Positions 43,471 to 54,365 of a DNA stretch of 64,000 nucleotides are shown piece by piece. Both the position numbers and the translations under genes were made by a program. The notes beneath the pieces were generated by a model. It ran no database searches and was not told the DNA's origin. It saw only the letters and a list, made by a program, of their open reading frames with translations. This DNA comes from Pontederia crassipes (taxonomy: Eukaryota; Streptophyta; Magnoliopsida; Commelinales; Pontederiaceae), in NCBI GenBank assembly GCA_030549335.1, contig CM060195.1:25424874-25488873 (forward strand). Direction: 5' to 3'. Numbering within the stretch: the stretch's first letter is position 1; each line of letters opens with the position of its first letter.

Positions 43471-44907
43471 ATGGATATGAGTTGGCAAACTTGGCCCTAT
43501 GACTATTATCAATCAAGTGAAACACCCTTGAGCCAGGAGGAATTGGATTCTATAGTTGAAGAACCATCACAAGTTCATTGCAATCAAGGATCACCACAAT
43601 TTCAACAGTCCTCTAATGCTTACATGTATGCCTCATATGGTCATGAAAGTTCTAATTACTGGAATCAAGAGGAAGGTTTCTCAACTAGTAGTCATTATAT
43701 TTCAAATTATTGGAATCCTGAGCAAGACTTCTCAAGCGGCAATCCTTATGTTTATGACTCACAAAATCATTTGTATTATCATCACAATCAAGGTCAAGAG
43801 TCAAATTTTCAGGTTGCTACCATGGATATTTTAGAAAATCAGCAATCACTTAATCAATCCATAGAGTCAGAAATGAAGATTATGTTGGAGAACTTCATGA
43901 GGCGGCAGGACGAGCAACTTGCAAACTTGAAAATAATATGTATGAAAGTAGATGTTCTTGGAGCTGGATTGGAGGCCAAGCTTTGTTTGCAGTCCAGTCA
44001 AGAAGCCCTACAAATCCAATCTGCCCTTCTGAAAGAAGAAATTCAGGAAATGAAGATGGGAATTGAGAAAGAGATGAATGAAGAAAAAGAAGTAGTCATG
44101 GAGGCTGAAATTGAAAAGGAGTCTATCACACTTATAGAACAAGCCAAGAAACAAGATGATGTTGCTGAAGTTATTGAAAAAGCTACTCCAATGATACCAG
44201 CAATAAATCACATTGAAGATCCACTTATAAGGTTCCCATCCAATGAAGAATTAATTATAGAAGACCCTGATTTTGATTCTTTGGAGAAACTATCAGATAC
44301 ACTCCATTGTGATGAGGGCTGCAACTCAATTCACTTATTGTCTATCCCTAATGATGAGTTACTTCCTGCACTCAACTGTCCAAAAATTCTACTTGAAGCA
44401 ATTTGCTCCACAAAACATCATGGATCAATTGAAGAATGTCAACATCTTAGGGTTAAAGATGAAGAAACATCAAAAGAGAAGAAGTGGCCTGAACTTGAAT
44501 CAAGCACTAATTCATTTGAAGTCATTCAAAGTTCCAAAGTCTCACCCATCTCATTTTCCATTGGACAACTGGTTATGACAGCAAAGACACATGATGAAAC
44601 TGAAATGGCCAAGGAGGATACAAAAGTAGAAGAAATTTCTTTCCAAATAGAGGTTATAGCAGAATTCAGATTTGTAGAAGGAATTGAATATTCAATGAAG
44701 GAAGATCATTGCTTGCCTATTGAAAGATGGAACCAAGAGCTCAAAGATCTCCCAACAATGCTGCATTTAAAGAGGCCATTGAAGAAATGGTTTCTTAAAC
44801 AAGATGGTGATCCAGGAGATTCAGATGTCTTAGATGAGAAGTTATGGAATGAGAGGTTAGTATATTTCTGGTACAATGAAGGAGGGATACATCCAACTGA
44901 AAAATGA
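43471..44907 (+). CDS. Element D unknown ORF (478 codons from ATG)
   Basis: ATG 43471 (MDMSWQTWPYDYYQ) opens a frame that runs to TGA 44905; the frame is open from 43447. The N-terminal 130 residues are rich in Tyr, Asn, Gln, Ser and His with repeats such as SNYWNQEE and SNYWNPEQD. Residues about 130-220 look like a charged coiled coil (KEEIQEMKMGIEKEMNEEKE). Next comes a block like the E/F linker after protease (INHIEDPLIRF, compare IEDPLQRC). The rest is acidic and unfamiliar. The end (LDEKLWNERLVYFWYNEGG) matches the E tail. I recognise no enzyme motif, zinc knuckle or signal peptide. A structural or RNA-binding role in particles is one guess only. Confidence 0.7.
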   Translation: MDMSWQTWPYDYYQSSETPLSQEELDSIVEEPSQVHCNQGSPQFQQSSNAYMYASYGHESSNYWNQEEGFSTSSHYISNYWNPEQDFSSGNPYVYDSQNHLYYHHNQGQESNFQVATMDILENQQSLNQSIESEMKIMLENFMRRQDEQLANLKIICMKVDVLGAGLEAKLCLQSSQEALQIQSALLKEEIQEMKMGIEKEMNEEKEVVMEAEIEKESITLIEQAKKQDDVAEVIEKATPMIPAINHIEDPLIRFPSNEELIIEDPDFDSLEKLSDTLHCDEGCNSIHLLSIPNDELLPALNCPKILLEAICSTKHHGSIEECQHLRVKDEETSKEKKWPELESSTNSFEVIQSSKVSPISFSIGQLVMTAKTHDETEMAKEDTKVEEISFQIEVIAEFRFVEGIEYSMKEDHCLPIERWNQELKDLPTMLHLKRPLKKWFLKQDGDPGDSDVLDEKLWNERLVYFWYNEGGIHPTEK

Positions 44908-45009
44908 AGGTCAAATATTGTGAAACTAAGAGATCCATACTTGATTAGTAAAGCTGTCCACAGATTGAGATCTCTACTTGATCATATCACACTATTTAAA
45001 CCTCCTTGA
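44908..45009 (+). pseudogene. Element D tail, continued after a single stop
   Basis: In frame after TGA 44905 the text continues IVKLRDPYLISKAVH and LRSLLDHITLF to TGA 45007, matching the E tail. The stop is thus probably a recent change, or is read through. Confidence 0.7.
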
Positions 45010-45059
45010 CATCAAGAGTTGTAACAATGTCTAGCCAAAGACATTAAAGAAAGGCACTT

Positions 45060-45077
45060 CTTGGGAGGTAACCCAAG
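45060..45077 (+). other. Post-pol hairpin of element D
   Basis: CTTGGG AGGTAA CCCAAG, a perfect 6-bp stem 50 bases after the tail stop, preceded by GACATTAAAG (45041). It is identical to E in stem and loop. Confidence 0.72.
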
Positions 45078-46532
45078 CCATTATCAACCTAATCTTTCTG
45101 TTTTTGCAGGAATAAGAGATGAGGAACAGGTTCAATTCACAAGTCTCAAATTCAGGGAGTACCCATACCCCCTTAATCTTGATTTTTCCACTGAAAACTT
45201 AATGATAACTGATAATATCTTTTTATTATGCTACATTGATCATATTATCATCTGAATTAACATTCATTTCAGTTATCCAAATCTATTATAGCCTAATTTC
45301 AGTGAATTTCAAAAATTCCCAATGCAATGTTGAAATTTGCACTCAAAAATCTGATTAGTTGCAAAATCTGCCATACCAATTGATATCATTTGTTTTTTTG
45401 CAGGATCAGTTGCAACTAACGAAGGTTAGACCATCCAAAGTTTCTAGATGAAGTGCCAAGAGAATTCAATTGCCCAATTTAATGCTTTTCAATCCCACCC
45501 ACCCCTCTCCCTTGCCTTTATTTCAACCCTGAGGACAGTGTTGAGAATAAGCTTGGGGGAGGAAACCTGGTGCTTTTCTAACCTTTACACCATGTTTTCA
45601 ATTGATTTTAATGTTCATATATCAGTTATCACCAGGTTATTACTAGATTTTGCAAGTTATCATTGGTTTTCACAAGTTATCACTAGTTATCACTCGGTTA
45701 TCAATTTTTGGATCCAACTCAATTCTGAATTCATTTTAACTCTGAAATGGGTAGAATACTTTATTTTGACAGTGGGTGCACTCCAATACCAAGTGGCCAA
45801 CTTGACCATTAGCCTTCTTTCTTTAATTGGCATTATGAATTCAGATGCATTTGAATGAAATTTTTAGTTGAAAATTTTTTCTTTTTGTGGGTCACACTAG
45901 TTGATACTTATGGATTGAATTAGTAATATCAGATGTCTAGAAGAGAGTCAAGGCTCTTGCTGCCATGCTAAATAGGAAAACTTGACTTTTTGGATAAAGG
46001 GATCTAAACTATACTTGAGTTTGAACTATTGCTCACTTCATGAACAGGATAGAAAAATGAGAAAAGGAAAAGTAAAAAGTCATATGCATGCATAGAAAAA
46101 ATGAAGAGAGCAAAACTTCCAAAGGAATCTCTCTTCAATACAAAAAGAAAAAAAAAATTAGGAGAGCAAAACTTCCCAAGGAATATCTCCTAAAGAAAGC
46201 ATGAATAAAAATCAGGTGCTAAACCTGTTTAAACAATTTAAAATCTGTTCATGAAGAGATTCGTAGTTCAACCCCTTTGTAAAGTTGACAATTCCTACAA
46301 TTCGAACATGTTATTGCTAGTACTTCTTCCATGGCTTAAATTTTCTTTATCCTCTGTGATTCCCTAGCTAGAAATTGAGTTTTTGGAAAGAATGAAGTGT
46401 TGGCAAAGTGGGAAACTCATTGGATTCAATTCAGCTAATCTTTACTTCATTTGTGGACTTTTAATTCAAGTTTGTCCTTAATTTCTGAATGTTTTGCTTG
46501 AGGACAAGCAAAAGGCTAAGCTTGGGGGAGTT
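45078..46532 (+). other. Element D non-coding region, hairpin and polypurine tract
   Basis: No gene is supported; an ORF at 45448-45858 lies over a region also present, broken, in E and F. A polypurine-like tract (AATAAGCTTGGGGGAGGA) is at 45547-45564. The 9-bp stem TTTTGCTTG-AGGA-CAAGCAAAA is at 46492-46513, and the true polypurine tract GCTAAGCTTGGGGGAGTT is at 46515-46532. Confidence 0.75.
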
Positions 46533-47359
46533 TGATCACTTACTGATCACTATATGATTCTAACTCATTTTAGATGCAATTCATACATATCGAGTCCCAT
46601 TTTTGCCTATTTTTGGGCCAATTATACTTGGAATGCAAACATTGTGATAACTAGTTGATATTCCTCATTTCATACTTAATTTCATGTGCATAGAGGTTCT
46701 GAAATGCCAAAATCCATTAATATTTAAATTCTATGCCAAGTTATCTTTTTGAGGACAAGTTATCATTCCTAAGTATCAAGTTATCATTATTTTGAATGAA
46801 CTTATTTTCAATGGTTTTCTTGCCCTAAATCCATCATTATCATGTATAAATCATATTTGGATAGTTACATTTCAACTTGTGCAAAGTTTTAAGTCCATTT
46901 GAGCAAGTTATCATTTTTCAAGTGCCAAGTTATCGTTAAAGGGAAATTCTATCATTTCAACATGCAAAACCATTAATTCTGCACAAGGACCTTAAGCAAT
47001 CATCTTATTATTGTTTTAACTCATTGCTGGTCAAATTTCATCACATTTGGATAATCAAAACTCAAGTTATGACAAGTTATCGTTTTTAAGTCATATAAGT
47101 TATCGTTTTGGGGCACTCAAGTTATCACTTTTAGGAATCTCATTCATATTTGATTTCTGACCTCACTCACTTGTCACTCTAATCCATTTGATGCCTGAAA
47201 TGCTTTGAACCACCCATATTAGGACATTTTCCAAGATTTCCATAAAGTTATCATTCCGGGCCCTTGAATCCATTCATATCGATATAAGTTTTCATTCTTG
47301 CACAACACATAATCCCATCTGATAATTGAACTAGTTACCAGCATTATCCTAATTCTTAT

Positions 47360-47773
47360 TTGTCAAAATACTACTCAAGAGCTTTGATGCTTGCTGTTTG
47401 GGTTTTTGTAGCAAGAAGAAAAGGGTGGCCAAAAGGTGGAAAAAGTAGGGGGGACCACTACTTTTTCCTGCACAAAAGGGAATCTGCAGCTGGAAATTCT
47501 GCAGAGGACACATGGCTGCAATCAAAGCATAAAGAATGTTCAGATGCTGATCAAAGGGTGGAGAGAAGTGATATAAAAGCTAAATTTTTCTGGAGGAAGG
47601 GAAGGCTGGTCATTCAAGGGTTTGGAGCAAAGCAAGGCTGGATTGATTCTGTTGGAGGAGCTACTGGCCGAGAAGCTTCAAAGAACCATGATTTGTATCT
47701 GTTTCTTATCCTATTTGATGTCAAATCTTGTAAATATGAGGAGCTAAACTTCATTTCTTCTAGGATAGGGTAG
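47360..47773 (+). other. Sense ORF across the D LTR TATA region (137 codons)
   Basis: An open frame (first ATG-like codon MSKYYSRALMLAVW) spans the U3/R border. The 5' LTR copy is stopped at 40622 by one base change (CAA to TAA). The end (FDVKSCKYEELN) also reads in F. It crosses the TATA box, so it is unlikely to be translated from the LTR promoter; I regard it as probably chance. Confidence 0.2.
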
Positions 47774-47935
47774 TAGTTTAGATTAGTTTTGGATGGATAT
47801 GGACTGTTTTATAACTCCTGCACTGAATCATTTGCTGATTTTCAGATTTCAGAATTTTCTAATGTTAGTTCTTGCCATTGTTGGATCCTATTGTAATCTA
47901 TAGCTGAGAAGTTATCATTTGATCTATCCCTAGTT

Positions 47936-49370
47936 CAGAAATGGATTAGAAATCAATGTCAAGTTGTGAATTCCAATTTAATTGAAGTTCTGATTTCTGA
48001 AATTTAGATTTCTTGTTTCTATTTTTCTGATTTCCTGAACCTGAATTCCTGAACCTTTGAATCTGTTTGCCCTTGTGGATCTTATTAATAGAGCAACTAG
48101 AAGGTTGATATTGTCCCAAATATTGATCAGAAATGAATCAAGATTGTTTGGCATTCTTTATGATTCAAATCTGTTCATTGTTCCTAATCTGATTTTTAAA
48201 AATTGGATTCTGATTTCCTGATTCCTGAATTTTCTAATTTCTGTGGATATCAGAATTTGTTCTTCATTTCTAACCTAGTTAATTGAGTCCTTGGGATGTT
48301 GGTATTGTCCCTAACTTGTTCAGGAATGAATCAAAATTGTTTGGGCAATCATTTGACTCAAAACCAGAATTTTCCATTGATTTCTGAATAGAAATCAGAA
48401 TTCTGACTTTTCTGATTCCTCATTGGAATCTGATTTCACTAATTGAGTCCCCTGAATCATTCCCTTCACTGATAAGTGAACTTTAGGGATGTCTTGTAGT
48501 CCAGAGATGGGTCAAGAATCAATTGGTAAGTCAGATCTCCATTGGTTTAAAGTTCTGATTTCTAAATTACTGATTCCATGTTTTTTTTTGTTTCCTGAAT
48601 TCCAAATCTGATTTTCTGGGTTGTTTGAATCTGATTGTCATTGGGGATTGAATTAATTGAACAATTGAGAGGTTAACATCTATCCCAATCTTGTTCAGAA
48701 ATGAATTAAGAAGCTTTGACATTCCTATGATTCAAATCTGATTTGGTTTTTCTTGATTTGAATGAGTTGCTGATTTTTTGTTTCCTGAAATTCCAAAATC
48801 TAATTTCCTGGGTTTTTGGATCTGATTGTCATCAAGGATTGGATAATTGAATAGTTGAGAGGCTAATATATGCCCTGATCTTATTCAGAAATGAATCAAG
48901 ATCATTGACAATTCAGAATTCAAATCTGATTTTTCCAAAATCTGATTTCTTAGTTTGATTCTAAATTCTATTTTCTGATTGTTTGGAATCTGAATTGCCA
49001 ATTGTTAATCCCTATTTTATTCAAATCACTGAGAGGTGTACTCTAGGAATCTCTTGCAGTCCAGAGATGGGTCAAGGGGCATTTGTCAAACTTGAATTCC
49101 ACCAATCCACATTGCTGATTTTTCTGAAATGCTGATTTCTATTTTCTCATTTTTCTAACTTCTGATTTCCATTGTCAACCCTCATTTTAATCCACTACTG
49201 AGAGGTAGTCTTAAGGGCTTCCTTGAGATCCAGAGATGGGCCAAGGAGCAATGGGAATTATGAACTCATGTGGCCATATGTTTTGCATTTCCAATTGAGT
49301 GTGTTTGTGTGGATTTCAATTTATTTTGCAACCGAGAGGTTGATTTTGAATCTTCCTTGAATTCAGAGAT
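47936..49370 (+). repeat. Tandem array of about 180 bp units in the D 3' LTR (9 units)
   Basis: The nine units of the 5' LTR are repeated at an offset of about 7.01 kb, with only scattered single-base differences. Confidence 0.78.
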
Positions 49371-50047
49371 GAATCATGGAACACAAGCACCATTATTGAG
49401 TATATTTTATCCTGGTTTGGTTGATTGGAATGATTCCATCTTTTTATGATTGCAAATGCAAGTTATCATTCCAAACTTCCTTGAATTGCAAAAAAATCAG
49501 CATTGAATCTTTCTTTTGAGCCCAATGATAACTTGATTTTCAGTGAGGACCCTCTTTTGATTCAACCTAGCTAACAATTATATAATCATATATTGCTTAG
49601 TTAGAGGCCAATTGAGCTGTGGGAACAGCCATTTTCAAGTTGAATCAAAAGTTGGACATTTAGTGATAACTTGTTACATTCCATCCTTAATTAATTTAGA
49701 TGAACCCCAATTCCTAGAAGAACCTTCCTCATAGATAGTTAAACATTTTTAGACTTCAATTTAGCATTTATAATTTTGTTTTGCAAGAATTTCAAAAACC
49801 CAAAAACCAGTTATCATTTCAATTTCCATAAAAAATCTGTTTTCACTATTCATTAAAAATCTGTTTTTAGCCACTTAAGTAGAACTAATCTAGATTATTT
49901 TAGGGTGTCTTAGACTTCAAATTCTTGTGGATACGACAACCTGAGTCTACTACAACTTACCTGTGCACTTGCAGCTAATGAGTTGGGAAACCTGTACATT
50001 TTCTTAAATTTCAGCAAGTTATCACTAGAAATATCACTATCAGATCT

Positions 50048-51537
50048 GCCAGCAATAGTTTGTTTTGAAGATATGGAGGCACTACTTATATGTAAAAGAT
50101 TTTAAAGTTTACACTGAGTACAAAAGTCTCAAGTATATGTTAAATAGAAGATGGAAAGGTCGGTGGCATGCTTAAGGGTCTATAAATGGACTCTTATTTA
50201 AGGTAGTACTCGAGGGAAGTTGATGATACATTGTGTTACCTTGACTTGATAGCAAAAATAGCACAGACACAGAAAGAAGTCCTAGAGTACAAAGACATGA
50301 AGGCTCTATGTAAGAAAGGGCACCCAGACTATAGGATCGACGAAGATGAAACGATCAGGTTCCAAGACAATTTATGGATACTTGCAAATAGAGAACTCAA
50401 GGAAGAAATTCTGACTAAGTGCCACAACTCAGAATTTTCTATCCACACAAGATCTACTAAAAAATTCGTGGACCTGCACATTTTGGTGGAAGAACATGAG
50501 AAGAGAACTGACATAATTTGTTTCCAAATGCTTGATCTAACAATAGGTTAAGATTGAGCATTAGAGGTCATCTGAATTGTTGAACCCATTACCCATCCCA
50601 TATTGGAAGTGCGAGGAGATCACAAATGGATTTCATCGTGAGTCTTCCTAAGAGACTGACCAAGTCAGCTCACTTCTTACCATACAAAGTGAGGTAGTCA
50701 GCTGCAAGCATGGTGAAATTGTACATGAATGAGATAATTCGATTATATGGGATTCATGTTTCCATCATATCAGATAGAAACCCTAGATTTACAGTGAGGT
50801 TCTAGAGAGAATTACAACATGTATTTAGCACAAGACTACACTACAATACTGCTTTCCACCTTAAGAGTGATGGGTAGAGTGAAAGGACTATTTAGATTTT
50901 GGAAGACATGCTCTCAGCATGTGCTATTGATCTGCAAGGTAGATGGACGACCATATCACTCTAGTTGAGTTCACCTACAATAATAGCTTCCATTCCTTCA
51001 TCAAGATGGCACCATTTGAAACATTGTATGGAAGATCTTGTAGGTCTCCCACATGTTAGGACTAGAACTAGTAGAGAAGTATGCTGAGAAGGTAAATTTG
51101 ATAAAAGAACGAATGCTGATAGCTCAGAGCAGTTAGAAGAGTTATGTAGATAAGAAGCGGAGAGAAAAAATCTACTAAGTTAGAGGTCATGTGCTACTGA
51201 ATGTATCTCCCACTAAAGGAGTCATGAGGTTTAGCAAGAAAAACAAACTGGCTCTTAGATACATAAGCTTGTTTGAGATTTTGAAGAAGGTAAGAGAAGG
51301 AGCATACAAACTGGCCTTGCCTCCTTCATATGTCACAATCCATAATATTTTTTATGTGTCCATGTTTCGCAAGTAAATGTATGATAGCTCCCATGTGACG
51401 ATGATTGAAGAGCCAAACATTAAAGAAGACCTTACTTATGAAGAGTATCCTATAAAGATACTAGAGTATGGAGAGCGTCGTTTGAGAAAATAAAGTGGTA
51501 AAGATGATAAAGATTACATGGAAGCACCACAATGAAA
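50048..51537 (+). pseudogene. Element C RNase H end, integrase and chromodomain start
   Basis: It resumes RNase H (LKIWRHYLYVKDFKVYTEYK, about 50069) and continues into integrase: a zinc-binding region (about 50340-50480), core pieces MDFIVSLPKRLTKSAHF (about 50622) with the first Asp in place of the conserved WD, ISDRNPRF (about 50767), then FHLKSDG (about 50860), and the C-terminal part (51191-51376). A chromodomain starts with YEEYPIKILEYGERRLR (about 51437) and is cut at 51537 by CACTA G. Frameshifts and stops occur throughout. The chromodomain would have guided insertion to heterochromatin. Confidence 0.85.
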
Positions 51538-52250
51538 CACTACAAGAAAAATGACTTTTAACGACCATAATTAATGAAAATATTCAAATATGGCCGTTAA
51601 ACACTGTTACTAATGACCAGAAAAAATTTTGGTCGACAACAATAAGGATAAGAAATAAACTAGTCCTTAATTATTTTGTGACTAGCCGTTAAAAGTCAAT
51701 TATAAGAACAAGATTTAAATTGACATTAAAATATTTAAATTAATGACTATAATCTTGTCGTTAAAAATATTGATGAGTCAAATAAAAAAATATCTCTTAA
51801 AATAATATTAGTGATATTTAAAAGATATATATTTTTATTTTATTTTGTCATTTTAATTTTTATATTCCTTTTTACCGAGTAATATTATTATTTATTATTT
51901 AAGATTGAAAATAAAAATTTAAATTATATATACTTTATGTTTTAATATTATTCTTCAAGTTTTAATATTATTAAAATATAAACAAATATCTTTATTCATT
52001 TTTTTTATTTATATGTATGTTTAACTTTTCTTTTCATTTATTCAACTTTGATTATGATTTAATATATACTACATTAGTTTTTTTCTAAAAAAATATGAAT
52101 ACATAAATAAAATGTTATTATTTTAAGATTAAAGCTAAACAAATTATTTTTGCCATCATAATTTCATTAATAATTATTAGATTATAACTAATCATTTAAC
52201 CTTAACCTACTTTTTCTTACTGTATGTGCATGTCTTTGTCTCCGACAGTC
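51538..52250 (+). other. CACTA G left end and AT-rich region
   Basis: TTAACGACCATAATTAA-type and GTTAAAAG subterminal words to about 51790, then very AT-rich DNA with no gene. Confidence 0.6.
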
Positions 52251-52289
52251 GATGAACTTGGACGTCGTTCGGCAGCGTGAGGCATCACG

Positions 52290-52735
52290 CAGGAGGTGGC
52301 CTAGGCGGCCTCCCGCATGGAGGCAGTCGTTGGGGTCGTCTCTGTCCGTGAGGCGGCCACCAAGGTCCCTGCTCGAGCAGATGCGGCAACTATGGCCGCC
52401 TTTATGTGAGAGGTGGCCTCCGAGGTCGCCTCTGCGTACGAAGTGGCCACAACGGCAGCCTCTGCGCGAGAGGCAGCCTCAGAGGCCACCTCTGCACGAG
52501 AGGTTGTCTCTGCGCGAGAGGCAGACGCTGTGGCTGCCTCTGCGGGATTGGCGGCCGTCGTGGCTGCCTCTGCACAATAGGTGGCCGCGGCGGCCGCCTC
52601 TGCGCGAGAGGCGGCCACATATCGCAAAGAGACAGCCACAGCCACGGATCGCACAGAGGCAGCCATGGCTGCCTCTGCACGTGAAGCAGACACGGAGGCC
52701 ACAACATGCGCAGAGGCGGCCGCCTCACTCACGTA
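52290..52735 (+). repeat. 30-bp GC-rich tandem repeat in CACTA G
   Basis: About ten or more imperfect 30-base units of the form GTGGCC, then GCCTCTGCGCGAGAG, stand out from AT-rich surroundings. Because 30 is a multiple of three, frames stay open on both strands (plus 52252-52941; minus 52301-52732, product Ala/Ser/Glu-rich with SRAEAA repeats). I do not call a gene on this basis. Confidence 0.72.
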
Positions 52736-53889
52736 GAGGCGACAGCATTGTCATTTTTTTTATTTCAGCAATATGTTGTCATTTGAAGTTTGCTTTACTT
52801 GTCCATGAATTCCACTTCTCCACATGTAAACATAAAATGGTATACCTATCCTTTTTGCTGAGGTATGTTGCTTTGTTTGGATTTCCTTTAATTCATTACA
52901 TGTTTAACCACATAGGTGTATCAATTTTAAAATTATTGTAGACGTGTCTTGTTATTCTTCCCCCTACATGTGTGTTTTACATAGAGTCATAAATCAAAGT
53001 ATCATGCATGATGAAGGTACACTATTATTCATGAGATTTTTATTTTATTATGTGGTAATTATGTTAAACATGATTTTCATGTTGTTTTATTGATATCGAT
53101 GAAAATGATTTCCATTGCAACATTTGAAAAAAGGGTTGTCATCGACTACAAAATCGTCGAAGCAAAATTTTATTGCATCATGTGATCTTGGAAGAGGGCG
53201 GGGAAAAGATCTTTATGCTCCTAGGGAGAGTAAGCCTTCATATCAATGGAAGTCAAAGGATGCCACAAGTAGTTTGTCGCCTTTTAGAACATGAATTCGG
53301 ACAAATGCTATAAGATATTAGTTCTGCTCTATCTCAATCTAGACCACCTCAAGATGCATATCACTTTGAGGATATGGTAATCCTAATGAACCCACTGAAG
53401 TGACAAAAAAAATCAAGGAACACAAGCGAGCAAAAATAAATATTTCTCAAGTTATTGAATTGTTATACTTTTTTTATTCTAATAAATTTTTAATCTAGTT
53501 ACAACCATTTTTTGAAGGAACAATGACTATGTTTGGAGGATTGGAATTTTTTTATTGGTGAGTACACAATCTCAATTGTTTATATGTAAAGTTATTTTTA
53601 ATTATTGTCTATAGTAATTCTCATTTCGATTTTACAATTTTTTTGTTGAATGTTCATTGGATTGGAAAGGAAGATAAATGGAAGGAAATTCTTGCTATAT
53701 TTTCCTGAACATGTTCTTTTAGAAGAGTTAACAAAATTTTGTAAACATTTAAATTAAAATATTGGATGTTGCATATGAATATTTAAGTTGAATATTGTAT
53801 GGATAATTGATTGGAAGCTTGATGTTTTGAACATACTTGAATCTTATTAAAATTTGAAAGTGTATTTATGATCGTATATTTATTTTCAA
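52736..53889 (+). other. CACTA G central region, no recognised gene
   Basis: AT-rich. A stretch at about 53130-53400 with fewer AT runs could be a worn exon, but I cannot match it to TnpA or TNP2. Confidence 0.4.
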
Positions 53890-53924
<35 letters not shown>

Positions 53925-53946
53925 AATAATAATAATAATGATGATG
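53890..53946 (+). repeat. (GAT)n/(AAT)n microsatellite
   Basis: A run of GAT repeats followed by AAT repeats and two more GATs, inside CACTA G. Confidence 0.95.
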
Positions 53947-54265
53947 TTTATAGCGACAAGAAAAGTGATCCTTAAAAAGTTTCTTCTAGCACATAATAAT
54001 GTCTTTAACGACTAGTTGAATGGATCTTGTAAGTTATATAGGAGACTAGCATACTAGTCGCTATTGAACTTTGAAGGAAGAGAATTATGATGGTCCCTGA
54101 ATCAACGACCAGTTATTAACACTGGATGCTAAAATCTTTTAGCAGCGGGAACTATAGCAAAGAGCCACGACCAATCTTTTTTTCGTTGATGAGTATTAAT
54201 GGCAAGATGAAAATTTTTAACGACTATATATCTCTTCGCTAATGATTCAATTTCTTGTAGTGAAA

Positions 54266-54365
54266 CAGAAGCAACATGTGAATTAGAAGATGAAATGACA
54301 GAACAATTTCTGAGAATATTAAGTGTTCTATGTATGTTTAAAATTCGAGGACGAATTTAGACGAA
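54266..54365 (+). pseudogene. Element C chromodomain end and 3' non-coding
   Basis: Joined to 51537 this continues the chromodomain (EATCELEDEMTEQFL, matching the EATWE...E block of plant chromoviruses) to a stop near 54358. A GAGGACGAATTTAGACGAA stretch just before the LTR is the decayed polypurine region. Confidence 0.8.

Larger units (their letters stand above)
39520..50042 (+). mobile_element. Element D: non-autonomous long-LTR retrotransposon with a novel ORF
   Basis: The LTRs are 39520-43049 and 46533-50042 with target copies GATCT (39515-39519, 50043-50047). The primer site is for tRNA-Asp; the polypurine tract is GCTAAGCTTGGGGGAGTT. The body is only about 3.5 kb and holds a gag N-terminal stub and one long ORF with no protease, RT, RNase H or integrase. 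The two LTRs are almost identical by eye, so insertion was recent. It resembles the LARD and TR-GAG classes in plan but carries a different ORF. Its enzymes must come from an Athila/Tat relative. Confidence 0.92.
46533..50042 (+). repeat. Element D 3' LTR (3510 bp)
   Basis: Nearly identical to 39520-43049; the clear differences are two small gaps near the end (about 49988-50035). It repeats the U3 motif block, TATA box (47572) and nine-unit array (47936 to about 49370). Confidence 0.92.
51538..54262 (+). mobile_element. CACTA element G, 2725 bp, non-autonomous
   Basis: It begins CACTACAAGAAAAATGAC and ends TTTCTTGTAGTG, with the 3-bp target copy AAA (51535-51537, 54263-54265). The ends carry TTAACGAC and GTCGTTAA-type words, different from those of H, so it is a different CACTA family. 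No transposase is recognisable. Removing it rejoins the C chromodomain in frame, which fixes its limits exactly. Confidence 0.92.

Noticed and set aside
43471-44907. D ORF considered as a captured host gene
   Set aside because: Linker and tail blocks match retroelement relatives and the frame continues from a gag stub; no intron remnants or host domain seen. The N-terminal third remains open to this idea.
45448-45858. 136-codon ORF in D 3' region
   Set aside because: It spans the internal polypurine-like tract and non-coding sequence conserved, with stops, in E and F.
50329-50514. Antisense ORF in the C integrase
   Set aside because: Shadow of the integrase zinc-binding region on the plus strand.
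52252-52941. 229-codon ORF in CACTA G
   Set aside because: Openness follows from the 30-bp repeat; the product has no recognisable domain and overlaps an equally long antisense frame.
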